Part shown: piece after piece, positions 22,050 through 34,900 of the stretch
Numbering within the stretch: position 1 is the stretch's first letter
How the letters are laid out: every line of letters begins with the position of its first letter
Assembly: GCA_002633025.1 (NCBI GenBank)
Contig: NMRB01001599.1
Coordinates: 12,291-76,290 of the forward strand
Origin: Notospermus geniculatus
Lineage: Eukaryota; Nemertea; Pilidiophora; Heteronemertea; Lineidae
Direction: 5' to 3'
DNA: 64,000 nt
Notes under the pieces: model-generated
Database searches by the model: none
Seen by the model: the letters and a program-made list of their open reading frames with translations, nothing else
Told to the model about the DNA's origin: nothing
Position numbers and translations under genes: made by a program

Positions 22050-22143
22050 TACCTAGTTCATGGTAAATGTACTAATCTGTGCAGTAGAAGAAAAAGGAAA
22101 AAAACTCTGGCATGAATCTTAATCTGTGACAATGTGTTTTCAA
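22050..22143. repeat. ~100-bp direct repeat, copy 1 (copy 2 at 22592-22696)
   Basis: CTACCTAGTTCATGGTAAATG through TGACAATGTGTTTTCAATATTCTT occurs twice, 545 bp apart, with only small indels in the A-rich part. It looks like a recent local duplication in the 3' flank of the lectin gene. Confidence 0.9.
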
Positions 22144-22591
22144 TATTCTTTTTTTTCTATTTGCAACCTCTAAGCGAGGTCTGTTTATTTCTATTCTCAA
22201 TACAGTTTATTTCAATACCCTCTTGGGTGTACATCAGTCGAATACCGGTACTTAGATTACATATAATGTATATATATAAATTCAACATGCAGCAGGGTAA
22301 TTTTGTTGGCACTGAGTGAAGTAGAAGTTACAGATAATACACCATTTACAAAAATAGCGCCTTTTTCACATTTTGGAGAAAAGATAATAAAATTTCAATG
22401 AAACGTTCACTAAAATGTACGAACAGATTTTTAACTAAATACTATTTACACGTCACGCATGCTCCTTGTAATATCTTCCCAAACTACTTGTGGTGCATCA
22501 ACTGTATTTTCAAAAATTTTCTTATTCCTGTTTTTCCATACTTCCCATTTAAAAGTTGTGATCAATTTGTTTATTTTGTTGTTTATTTTTG

Positions 22592-22696
22592 CTACCTAGT
22601 TCATGGTAAATGTACTAATCTGTGCAGTAGAATAAAAAAGGAAATAAACTCTGGCATGAATCTTAATCTGTGACAATGTGTTTTCAATATTCTTAG
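22592..22696. repeat. ~100-bp direct repeat, copy 2
   Basis: Partner of 22050-22143. Confidence 0.9.
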
Positions 22697-22756
22697 GTTA
22701 TTTTCAGCTGTACTGACCAATACACGCAGAATCCACGACAAACGCTCGTGCTGGGT

Positions 22757-22974
22757 CTAAAGGCGTTTCAAACAAATATACCCACGGGGGAACCCACAGC
22801 CCAGCTGTCTGGTCAAGCCAGATAAGCCGCTAAATTTGTATTTGAAATTAGCACAATCTGTTGTAGCACTGGAATCCCACATGTAGAATATTTTCTGTTC
22901 GATGACCAGCGGGCTGTTCTGAGTGTTTGTCCAGCTCCATGCTGAACCTACTTTGCGTAAGCCGATCCAGAATG
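22757..22974 (-). CDS. Lectin gene exon 5: C-terminal half of the lectin domain and stop
   Basis: Begins after TCCTTTTAAG (phase 1) with FWIGLRKVGSAWSWTN, then TTDC, LGCG and YICLKRL before TAG. The pattern WIGL...W.W...C...C..C is the second half of a C-type-lectin fold. Cys in TTDC and LGC should form the inner disulfide; Cys in YIC should pair with the one in exon 4. Confidence 0.85.
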
Positions 22975-25900
22975 CTTAAAAGGAAGACAAATAAAATAAC
23001 TTAGCAGTTATCAATCTTAATTCATTGCTTTGAGCAAAAATAACAAAATTTTGTTTGATCTTGCAGGGTTCAATGGATCGAGGCGTTGCATGCAGTTAAA
23101 GGGAGACTCCACTCATTGTGTCAAATTTTGAATTTTTATGAAATATCGTTTTTACATTCAAATTCATTGATATCTGCAACATGTCATATTTTTTTTGAAA
23201 TCAGCAAACTCTTCATTTTTAAAAGTATTTTAATTGGACCCCAAGGGGACCATTGCATAGCACACATGATGTCATGTATGCTCAATGCCTATTTATGAAG
23301 GTACAACCAATAGGCCTAGGGTCACAGTATTAGCTCATTCACTACAAAGGTCGTCAGCCTATTGACACCAGTGACATCACAACACTCATGGCAATAGTCG
23401 CAATGGATTAATAAAAATTCAAAGGTTTACAATGAGTGGATTCTCCCTTTAAGTAATCACGAATGCTAATGATGATGATGTGGGGTTCATGCATGCACTT
23501 TTTGAACGCGGAAAAGATATACTTGACTTGAACGCAAATGGCCATGTAAAAAAGCCTACGTGTTCGACATTGTCATGTACTATAATGTATTAAAATCTCA
23601 TCCAACTCGAACTCTTTGCAATCTGCCAGAGTTGGGATGGTGCTAAGGTATGCGTCATCATTTTGGTACAGTGTATTCATTCTTGTCATGTACAGTCATT
23701 GACAAAAGTTTATCCCGGCCCACCGATAGCTTCCATAACTTCCTCATAAATTGAGGACATTTGATGCAGTCATCACATGACTCGGTTAGGGACTTTTCAA
23801 AACAAATAGGCCCTTCCCGATCCTTGGATTGTTATATCACAGCTTTTAAGTGCATTTATGATTGCTGCCTGTGATCTTTGGGACCTTTTCCGAGAATGAA
23901 TTCAAATCACCTAGATACGTGTAGGTTTCACTTGTTCTATTAACAGGCCTAGGGGAAAGGAAAACCTCTTATTGGGCCGATTTAATAAACGTTTGCTAAG
24001 TTAACCATTGGTTCCATTTAACCGTCGGTTAACAAACCACTGGTTAACCGATGTCCATTTTTCATGGTTCAGTCTGGCCATTGATCAGTTGCGCTTGACG
24101 CGAATAAAATAATAAGTTGCAAAAATCGCAAAGTCAGTAAAACCGTTACATTGGTGCACTGTCTGTTGGGTATGTACATACACACTACACTACCTATATA
24201 CTAGGATGTTCTGCAACAGGAAAATTCCCAAATCAAAGTTGATCAAAATTGTGCCGAAACTAAACTACTTCTGACTGAACAGTTGCACTTTTCGGATAAT
24301 TTAGATATTCATAAAATGTTTCACGCCGAGATTTCTCTACTCCACAGATGAAAAGTTGACTTTGTGAGGACTTTTATTCATCCCAAGCAAGGCCATGCCA
24401 TGTCATGAACAAATCGGCAGTAGTGACACCGTGCGGCGACACGGGGAACTATTAATATTTTTCAATTCTGGGCCATATAACGTTTACTTTCGCCTTCGAT
24501 GTATTTTACGGTCATTTTCATTGTATTTATATTGCATATGATATAAAGGCGTGTAGAAATAAATTCAATCGTCCTATTTTTATTGCCCTTAGCGTTGCAC
24601 ACGCTGCCAGGAAAACCTTCTCTAAGGGCAATAAAAATAGGACGATTGAATTTATTTCTACACGCCTTTATATCATATGCAATATAAATACAATGAAAAT
24701 GACGGTAAAATACATCGAAGGCGAAAATAAACGTTATATGGCCCAGAATTGAAAAATATTAATAGTTCCCCGTGTCGCCGCACGGTGTCACTACTGCCGA
24801 TTTGTTCATGACATGCCATGGACTTGCTTGGGATGAATAAAAGTCCTCACAAAGTCAACTTTTCATCTGTAGAGTAGAGAAATCTTGGCGTGAAACATTT
24901 TATGAATATCTAAATTATCCGAAAAGTGCAACTGTTCAGTCAGAAGTAGTTTAGTTTCGGCAAATTTTGATCAACTTTGATTTGGGAATTTTCCTGTTGC
25001 AGAACATCCTATATAGGTAGTGTAGTTTGTACATACCCAACAGACAGTGATTGGTGTTAATGGCGATCCACGAGTGTCATTACGTAATAAGTCATCGTCA
25101 ATTTCAGTGACAATCTCAATAACAGTGTCCTTTCTAAAACGGAATCTCAGTAAAATGTTCGCCTCATCTCTACGAGAGGGTTAAACCTATCCCGAATCTG
25201 TCGGATACGCCGATCAAAACCGCGCCCTCTCTGCAGGTCACGCAATCGGTTCAGATATGGAGCTTGTGCAGTGGCTCATTATGACGTCACTTTTGACCGG
25301 CAGTCCACCATGCTGACGTCGACGACAAAGTGCGCCACGTGTAGATCGCGTCATGGTTTAAGATGCACACACTCCACTCAAGGCTTGCACTCCACTTGCG
25401 CTGATTGCGCTGACGACAAAGGGCCGATTTAATAAACGATAGTTAACCATTGGTTATGCTTAGTCAATGGTTAACCAGTGGTTTAGGAATGGTGAATTTT
25501 ATAAACAGTAGTCAGCCAGTGGCTATCTTAACCGATGGTTTGTTAGACATCGGTCGATTTCATCAAACGACGTTCAACAAAGCCATTGGCTAACCATTGC
25601 TCAGCATTTGAGGTTGACAAAAGATTAGTTAACCCTGTTCGGAGGCAGGGTTAGCCAATGGTTTGCTGGTGGAGCGCTGCCTGTTCATAGTTCTGCCGGA
25701 GCCTATTCAGCTTCATTTGCTGTCTGAAGGTTGACGAGTGAAAGAACTTGTGCAGATGACGTCATCACAGAAAAATCCGCCATCTTGACGTTCAAAATGA
25801 CGTCAAATGACGTCGGCGACCCACGTGGTGCACTTTGTCCTCAGCGCAAGTGGAGTGTGTGCGTCTTCAACCATGACGCGATCTACACGTGGCGCACTTT

Positions 25901-28900
25901 GTCGTCGACGTCAACATGGTGGACCGCCGGTCAAAAGTGACGTCATAATGAGCCACTGCACAAGCTCCATATCTGAACCGATTGCGTGACCTGCAGAGAG
26001 GGCGCGGTTTTGATCGGCGTATCCGACAGATTCGGGATAGGATTAACCCTCTCGTAGAGATGAGGCGGACATTTTACTGAGATTCCGTTTTAGAAAGGAC
26101 ACTGTTATTGAGATTGTCACTGAAATTGACGATGACTTGTTACGTAATGACACTCGTGGATCGCCACTAACACCAATGTAACGGTTTTACTGACTTTGCG
26201 ATTTTTGCAACTTATTATTTTATTCGCGTCAAGCGCAACTGATCAGTGGCCAGACTGAACCATCGGTTAGCCAATGGCTCCCTAACCATCGTCTTACAAA
26301 CAAGTGTTTATAAAATCGAAAAATGGACATCGGTTAACCAGTGGTTTGTTAACCGACGGTTTAATGGAACCAATGGTTAACTTAGCAAACGTTTATTAAA
26401 TCGGCCCAAAGTGCACCACGTGGGTCGCCGACGTCATTTTGACCGTCAAGATGGCGGATTTTTCTGTGATGACGTCATCTGCACAAGCTCTTTCACTCGT
26501 CAACCTTCAGACAGCAAATGAAGCTGAATAGGCTCCGGCAGAACTATGAACAGGCAGCGCTCCACCAGCCAACCATTGGCTAACCCTGCCTCCGAGCAGG
26601 GTTAACTAATCTTTTGTCAACCTCAAATGTTGAGCAATGGTTGTTCTGAAATAAATTTGAATTTACCGCCTCGCCGAGATTGTTAGTTATTGCCCTTCTC
26701 CTAGGTGGCGCGCGTCATATACCTTCGATTTGAAAGCTTTCTCTTGTGAAAGACATTATTCTCATTGATCTGATGATCGAGCTAGGGGTAAAAACCCTTC
26801 AGGTAACTGATAATGATGCATAGTACCCCATTACGCCCTTTATTTGTCATGTCGTTGTTCTTTGTGGTCGAATAAGTTGTTTGAAGTGAGCCGTTCTAAT
26901 TCCCGCCAACTTCTGTCGAAGCCTGTGCAACGGAGTATACATTTTTACACGTTAGGCCTACGTGTCAAATCTACCGTAGTTAGGCTGTAATTCTAATTTT
27001 GTTTAGAAGTAGGCCCATGTGAGGTTCCAGTAGTTCATAAAGACGCTTTACAGTGTTGAGTTGCTGTAAGTTGTTGCGGTTGTGATAGGTTTAGGCCTAT
27101 TGGAAACTTTGGTGTGGTAGGAGGAAATACTAGTATCCTGTATTTGGATTCTGTTGTTTACATTTTGTGTTGTTCCTTTCAGAACGTTGCATTGTGTGTT
27201 AATGAACATACAAGTTGGAAGAACCCCAGTAGTCGATCGTCATTGGTGTCGTTTGCTGTCCCTCCGTGCAAATCAAGTTTCTGAAGGCTTTCCTGTGTCG
27301 AGATTGGTTGCAAGGGGCAGTAGAGTTGAGAAGATGTCGTCAGAGCCAACGTTAGAAGACCTCAAGGCGAGGCGTAAGGTCCTAAAGTCGAGGGTGACCA
27401 GGACCATCAACAGAGTGAAGGGTGCAGTTGACTCCAAGAGTTTAGGCCTCAACCCACTGACGCGTTTTCGCGCAGCGGGAAAACGCAGCGGCAGAAAATG
27501 CTTTGTTAAAAGGCAGCGGACCGAGAATATAACAAAGAATTTGTCGAGCGGTGATGAAACCGCGGCGGGAAAACGCGACAGTGGGTTCAGGCCTTTATTC
27601 GGTCAAACGTTTGGAACGTGAGCTTGCGGCATTGGAGCGCGACTTTAGAGAGGCAACAGAAGTGAATGGTGAGAACGAGAACCTTGTTGACTGGGAGGCG
27701 GAGACCATCGATAGTTATTACAGTTTCAGGGATGAGTTTGACACGTATTTTGCTAGTCTTTCGGCCCCACCTCCGAGTGATGCCACACCCATGCCTACTG
27801 TAAGCGAGCCTAGTGGAGCTTCAGTCACTGAGCCACCTCCAGTGTCAACAACAGCCATTGTGCCCTCCGGCGCCTCCCGCTGCGCAGTTGTGCCTTCAGT
27901 CGTGTTATCTACAGCCATCACGTCGGCCCGGGACCCTTCCGTGCCACATCTTGCCAGTGCTGCTACACCAGCCGTGTCGGTTCCTGCTAGTCTACCTGCT
28001 GCTACACCAGCCGTGTCGGTTCCTGCTAGTCTACCTGCTGCTACACCCGTGTCGGTTTCTGCTAGTTCGTCTGTTGTTCCGGACCCAGCCATTTCACGTG
28101 TTGCTTCTACCATGGACTTTGATGCGTGGATTGACCAACTGGTGGAGTTTGAGGAAACGAACTTAGCATCTCGTAATTTGGACTTGTCTGTTGCTGACGC
28201 GCTCTTTAGGATAGAGGCGTCCAGAGATATTCCAGTGGATACATTTAGGTTACATATCCATGAAAAGGTTCACCTGAATGATAACGTCAGAATGGCTCAG
28301 CTTCGACAGCATTTGAGTGGGGATGCCGAACGTGTGATTTCTGGTCTTGGTTGTGGGGGTATCATGTATGCGTCTGATCTAAGTTGCTCAAAGAGCAGTT
28401 TGGTGGTAGAAGTGTTATTGCGCGCGCTTACATTGACAAGTTGACCAGAGGTAAGCCGGTCCAGGGATCCCGTGAATTGCGTGAGTTTCATCTTGATTGT
28501 ATCAACTGTATTTCAGCCCTCAAGCGCCTGAACTTCGATACAAGAATACCTTGAGAAGGGCTGGGCAGTCCCTGTGAAGCCCGAAGAGATGGACACCAGA
28601 CCTGTGTATTACCTGCCTCACCATGGCGTATACCGTCCTGACAAGGTTAGTACACCTTTGAGAGTCGTATTCGACCCGGCCTGTCAATTTCAGGGTGCTT
28701 CGCTGAATTCCTACTTGTTGAAGGGACCGAACTTGATAGGGAATCTCCTAGGTGTTTTACTCAGATTTAGAGAAGACCTCGTGGCTATAGTAGCAGATAT
28801 ATCCAAGATGTTTTACAGGTAAAGCTTAAGCCAGATGAAGGAATACCCACCGCTTCCTTTGGCGTGATCTTGATCAGAGTGAGCCTCCGAGAACTTATTT

Positions 28901-31900
28901 AAGCTCACGCGTGTGACTTTCGGGGATAGGCCATCTCCAGGGATGGCGAGCTTCGTTGTCCTACAGATTGCCAAGAGACACAAGTCTTCCCATCCAGAGG
29001 CCGCGGAGATTTTAGAGAACGACCGCTACATGGACGACCTTATCCATTCGTGTGAGTCTGTGTTGGGGTCAGTGGTTAGGATGTTTGGTGTTGACGAGAT
29101 CCTCGATACGGGCAGTCTCAAGGTTAAGGAATGGTTCTGCTCAGCTATCCCAAGGTCCTCAGAGAAGGATGCCAGTCAAGGTCAAGCCACTGAGGGTGTA
29201 CCGCTGGGAGCGGGAGGTGATGTTACCAAGACCCTCGGGGTATGTTGGAAGCCGGCATCAGATGTTATAACCTTCAAAGTGAAAGACGTGGAGATGGAGA
29301 CTTACACCAAGAGGGCTGTGCTTTCCAGGTTGTCCATGTTGTATGATCCCCTTGGTCTGGCTGCCGCTGTCACGATTAGAGCAAAGATTGCCATGCAGGC
29401 CATATGGAAGCTTTCGGACTTAGCTTGGGATGACCTTCTTCCCCCAGACCAGGCTCAGCAGTGGGAGGAGCTATTCCGAGATTGGAAGGATCTTGAGCAG
29501 ATTGAAATCCCGAGACGTGTGAAACCAGCAGATGCCGTAGGGACTCCTGAACTTCATGTATTTGGGGATGCTAGTAGTCAGGCGTATGGAGCAGCTGCTT
29601 ACGCATTGTGGAACACTGAGGGTGAAGTTAGCGTCCGATTGATGTCAGCAAAGGCCCGCGTAGCACCGCTTCGCCAGTTGTCTATCCCGCGCTTGGAATT
29701 GATGGCTGCGCTGGTAGCATCCCGTCTTGCCAAAACGGTTTGCGATGAATTGCGTGGTGAGTTTCAAGTCACCCTGGGGACTGACTCGCGTATAGTTCTG
29801 CATTGGCTTGCATCGGAATCTACAGCTTTGAAACCCTTTGTGGGTGTGAGGGTCGCCGAGATACAGTCGACTTGGAGTTGGGATCAGTGGAGACACGTCC
29901 CGACCCAGCTTAACCCTGCAGATGATCTGAGCAGAGGTCTGAGGGCCATTGAGATGCTTGGAAGATGGTTAGAGGGACCTGCTTTCCTGAGAAGTCCAAG
30001 GGATCAGTGGCCAGAACAAGACCCAGTCAACCCACCGGAGAATGACCCAGAGAGGAAGAAGGTGAAGGTTGCTTCAGCGATCGTGAAAGTAACATTGGCT
30101 CCAGTCGTCAAACCGGAGGATTTTTCCAGTTGGAATAGGTTACTGAGAGTGACTGCGATGTGTCTTAGGTTCATACACAAGCTGAAGGTGAGGATCAACC
30201 GGGCAAATGACGATCAGGTCCCGGGTTTGAGGGAAGCAGAGGATTATTGGGTCAAGCTTGCTCAACAAGACCTTGTTGATGACTGGGAGACCAGGTATGC
30301 GGACCTTTCGCCCTTTGAGCAGGATGGCGTAATCAGAGTTGGCGGACGATTGAGGAAGTCACGACAACTGGACTATGACCAGAAACACCCGGTACTGTTG
30401 CCCTACAACTGTCACGTTTCCAAGCTTATCATGCGGCATGTCCACAATCAGAACGCACACCCTGGTTATGGGAGGACTTTGTGTGAGAGCCGGCGTCAGT
30501 ATTGGATCATGAAGGGAAGGATTCTTGCGAGGGAGATTGTCCGTTGTTGCGTAGTTTGTCGGATGTTGCGTCAACCCGCTCACACCACATTCATGGCAGA
30601 CCTTCCTGCAGACCGTCTTCACCTGTTCGCTCCACCGTTTACGACAACCGGTGTCGATTTATTTGGACCCTTTTCTCTCAAATATGGAAGGAACAAGTTG
30701 AACAACGGATGGGGAGCCATTTTCACGTGTGCAACGGTGAGGGCTATTCACCTCGAGATAGTCGATAGTTTGTCTACCATGTCCTTCTTGCAGGCTTTGA
30801 GGAGGTTTGTTGCCCACCATGGCTGGCCATCGACAATCATCTCAGATAATGGGACAAACTTCATAGGTGCGGAGAAAGAATTAGGGAAGCTGCTAAAGGA
30901 AGGCCGGAAGCAGATCGAGGAATTTGCCATGTTGCATAGGGTTACCTGGAAGTTTATAACCCCCTTGAGCCCCCATCAAGGTGGGTTCTACGAGAGTCTT
31001 ATAAAACAGGTCAAGTCAGCATTGAGAGTCGTTGTTGGTTCACAGCCACTTACCTGGAATGAGTTGTCGACCGTGTACGCTGAGGTTGAGTGTCTCGTTA
31101 ACTCGAGACCCCTTGGTTGCATCTCTGATGATCCGAATGACTTGCGTCCCTTAACCCCGAACCATTTCTTGCTCGGACGAGCAACTGCGGATGTTCCACA
31201 GGGACCGTTTGTAGAGACGAAGAATCTCCACAAGAGGTTTGAGTTCGTGCAGTCACTTGTGAGTCAGTTTTGGAGAAGGTTCATTACAGATTATGTCCCT
31301 ACTCTTATGAGACGCCCAAAGTGGGCTACGAAGGAGAGACAGATGATCGTGGGAGACATTGTCCTCTTGGTGGATAGATGTACTGCCAGAGGAAAATGGG
31401 AGCTCGGGAAGGTTGTTCAGGTTTTCCCTGGAGATGACGGTGTAGTGAGGAATGTGAAGGTTCACACCCAGGCAGGTGATAAGATGCGCAGTGTTCAGAA
31501 GTGCTGTCTCATTTTGGAGGGGGAGCATTAGGCTTGTTTCAAGAGGAGCTTACGCTCACACTTCGTTGGCCCCGGGAGGGTTGTTCTGAAATAAATTTGA
31601 ATTTACCGCCTCGCCGAGATTGTTAGTTATTGCCCTTCTCCTAGGTGGCGCGCGTCATATACCTTCGATTTGAAAGATGGTCTTCGCAGACCGCTTTCTC
31701 TTGTGAAAGACATTATTCTCATTGATCTGATGAAGAGTTCTAGAGTTTCGGATTGTAAAGTTCCAGCCTGAAGAAGACCCCGGTTGGGGTCGAAAATTCG
31801 CGAACACTCTGGAAATTGCCTTTTCATTTATCATATATTGTGTGTCAATTTTTGTGCTTTTCTCCTCTTTGGATGATCGAGCTAGGGGTAAAAACCCTTC

Positions 31901-34900
31901 AGGTAACTGATAATGATGCATAGTACCCCATTACGCCCTTTATTTGTCATGTCGTTGTTCTTTGTGGTCGAATAAGTTGTTTGAAGTGAGCCGTTCTAAT
32001 TCCCGCCAACTTCTGTCGAAGCCTGTGCAACGGAGTATACATTTTTACACGTTAGGCCTACGTGTCAAATCTACCGTAGTTAGGCTGTAATTCTAATTTT
32101 GTTTAGAAGTAGGCCCATGTGAGGTTCCAGTAGTTCATAAAGACGCTTTAGAGGGTTGAGTTGCTGTAAGTTGTTGCGGTTGTGATAGGTTTAGGCCTAT
32201 TGGAAACTTTGGTGTGGTAGGAGGAAATAGGCCTACTAGTATCCTGTACTTGGATTCTGTTGTTTACATTTTGTGTTGTTCCTTTCAGAACGTTGCATTG
32301 TGTGTTAATGAACATATAAGTTGGAAGAACCCCAGTAGTCGATCGTCATTGGTGTCGTTTGCTGTCCCTCCGTGCAAATCAATGGTTAGCCAACGGCTTT
32401 GTTGAACGTCGTTTGATGAAATCGACCGATGTCTAACAAACCATCGGTTAAAGAATCCACTGGCTGACTACTGTTTATAAAATTCACCATTCCTAAACCA
32501 CTGGTTAACCATTGACTAAACATAACCAATGGTTAACTATCGTTTATTAAATCGGCCCATTATTGTTCAATAGACAGCCCAGGACAAGGACCAAATCTTA
32601 CTTTGATTCAAATGACTGTGACATATTTTTCTGTAAATATTCTTGAATGGAAACTTAGGCATAACAATCACGATTACAATCTACTCATTGGTCTGTGGTC
32701 TGACTGGTCACACCTCCATAATCATTAGTCACACCCCTAGTAAATAAATGGCTGAACAAGTTGAATAGAGGCCATCTCAAGCCCTAAGCCACTGTTGTGC
32801 AGACACGATAAAAAATCACTTTTTTGGGAATGTGAGATGGAATTTGATGGCGAAAACTTTGTAGGTTGTTTACAAGTAAGGGAGTCAGAAATATAAGTGG
32901 AAAATAAGAAGTGGGAAATTTTGGTACTTTTTCGCGAATTTTTCAATGTCTCAAATTGGGGTAGAATTTTTTCCCATTTTGAGAAATTTTGTTAAAATAA
33001 CAGGACATTTTGTCTGACTTTTTGGGCGATAGTTACTCAAAGTGGGAAAAAATTTACCCCAATTTGAGAAATTGAAAAATTCACTCAAATTTCCCGCTTC
33101 TTATTTTCCACTTTTATTTCTGACCCCTTCAATGTTGCTACACGTTAGACTGGTTCCCGTCTTTGCCGCTCCGCTATTCAAAGACAGGCACGGGGTACCA
33201 GTGTTATGACGTCACGAGCTATATTTGTTCGGGGAAAACACTTTCCGTTATCCAAGATGGCGCTGTGGTATTTCGTTGTAAGTGAACAATTTGGTGGAAG
33301 CCGAAGCAGTTTGAGAGCCTCAGATGTGGATTACATCGTATTTCGGAGAATTTTCATGGCTGTATTGATTTGCACGCACACCAGGCACAAACTGTGAGTA
33401 CTTTCTAGGTGTTGAGCAGGCCTTGTGGACTAGGGGACTTATCCTCTCGCAAAACCCTGTCCGTTGGCCATCTCCTGATAGTACGCCGACTCCTATGCAC
33501 AGATGCATGCTGCTCACTGTTATCAGTGTGCATCTCATAGCCACGATCTGTCAAATGGCACGGCTCTCAGTAGGAACACGTGGATCTGATATAATTTTAG
33601 TTACAAATATTGCGCAGAAAGCTGCGCAGTAGCGATGCGCAGGGAGGGTGCACAGTGGCGTGGACGGGAATTCCTGTCAAAATGGCTGCCCCGTGCCTGT
33701 CTTTGTATAGCGGAACGTGAGCGCCAGCGGGAGTGCAGCGGCAAAGACGGGAACCAGTCTAGCTACACGCTATTCTTAGATAGAAAAAAAATCGAAATTG
33801 ACATGGAAATGAAAAAGTCTACTTTTTTGCTTGTTCCAGCGGTTAACTTCATAATGTCAGAGTAATGCTGCAGATGTAAATTTTTTAACGGAAGATGCAG
33901 AAAAGTTATGGAATATTATCAGTGGAGATAAACATTTGTCAACAACTGTACAAATACGTACACTTCCCCGCATCACCTGCTGTAAAGAGTTGGCTCTCGA
34001 AGGCCGCATAAAAAGCGTCATTGCCGCCTTCAAATGTGACGAGAGTCCACGAGCCAGCGGGCGCCCTGCTTCTGCATGCAGAATCCGCACCGGCCCAAGT
34101 TCGGGTTGACCGGTCGATGTAGAGACATTTGCCGGATATCATCTTTTCACCGGCTGCAGCCCCACAAGAGAATACAGTTGTTGCTAGAAATAGAAAAATT
34201 GAGAACGACGTTCAGGGGCACCGGGTGACAGGGATGACAAAGGCGACGAGGCTTAGTACGAGAAATCTATTCTTTCATTCAAAATACGGATAAGAGGCGT
34301 ACATGATGAACAACACACTTGACACTAGATGGCGATATCTTCTATATCACCACTAGCGCAGGTGCTAGGTTTCCATCTTGAAAGTAGTGCAGATTACTAC
34401 ATTTTGGTAAAGGTTTTTAACCATCGTGAACAGGCCAGCCGTGTCACCGCCAACCCAGTGGCATCTACGCTTGATGATAGATGATGTTGAAAAGTGGTGC
34501 TGTTGGGTTCAAGGCGAATATTTTCAGACTAAAAGGACTTCGTGTTGATAACAAGTGGTATTAGAAATGAACTGAATACTAATTAGAAAGAATTGTGCGA
34601 TTAGGCCGACCGAACTATTTCTACATGCGCGCCGGCAAAATCCAAAATGGCGGCCTTCCACCTACGCTAGTGGTGAAATGAGGCACGATATTTCGCCGCT
34701 AGTGTCAAGTGTGGATGAACAATTGTGAAACAACAGGTGCCCAATATCTCTTTTGCAGAAAGCGGAGACCTGGGCTGGTTGTAACAGGGGCAGGCTGAAA
34801 CAGTTCTAATATCTCTGTGAATATCCGATAGGAGGGGCTGAGATTCCTGACATACATTGAAATTGATATTTTTCCGTCTTTGTACCGAAGGATAAAGAAT

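Larger units (their letters stand above)
26642..32381 (+). mobile_element. BEL/Pao LTR retrotransposon, defective
   Basis: LTRs 26642-27275 and 31582-32381 have canonical TG..CA ends (TGTTCTG..AAATCA) and are flanked by ATGGT (26637-26641, 32382-32386). A GGGAGGG polypurine tract precedes the 3' LTR. The order gag, RT, RNase H, integrase fits BEL/Pao. The internal part has at least four frame breaks and a large deletion between gag and RT, so this copy cannot move by itself. The LTRs are nearly identical outside three indels, so the insertion is recent. It sits in the right arm of the outer MITE in intron 4 of the lectin gene, on the strand opposite to the host gene. Confidence 0.95.
23974..32558. 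mobile_element. Outer GGGCCGATTT MITE (about 970 bp without its inserts)
   Basis: Ends GGGCCGATTTAATAAACG (23974) and CGTTTATTAAATCGGCCC (to 32558), flanked by ATT (23971-23973, 32559-32561). The own sequence is in pieces: 23974-24156, 25050-25420, 26408-26641 and 32387-32558. Joined, these equal the complement of the intact copy at 25421-26407. Inserts are an 893-bp palindrome, that reversed copy, and a BEL retrotransposon. Subterminal regions are crowded with TTAACCATTGGTT words in both orientations. Confidence 0.85.

Noticed and set aside
24157-25049. Assembly artefact explaining the palindrome
   Set aside because: The arms differ by small indels, and a 7-bp target duplication with an empty-site match in 25421-26407 supports a real insertion.
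27718-28113. 131-codon antisense ORF in gag
   Set aside because: It mirrors the low-complexity Pro/Ser/Thr/Ala/Val part of gag on the other strand.
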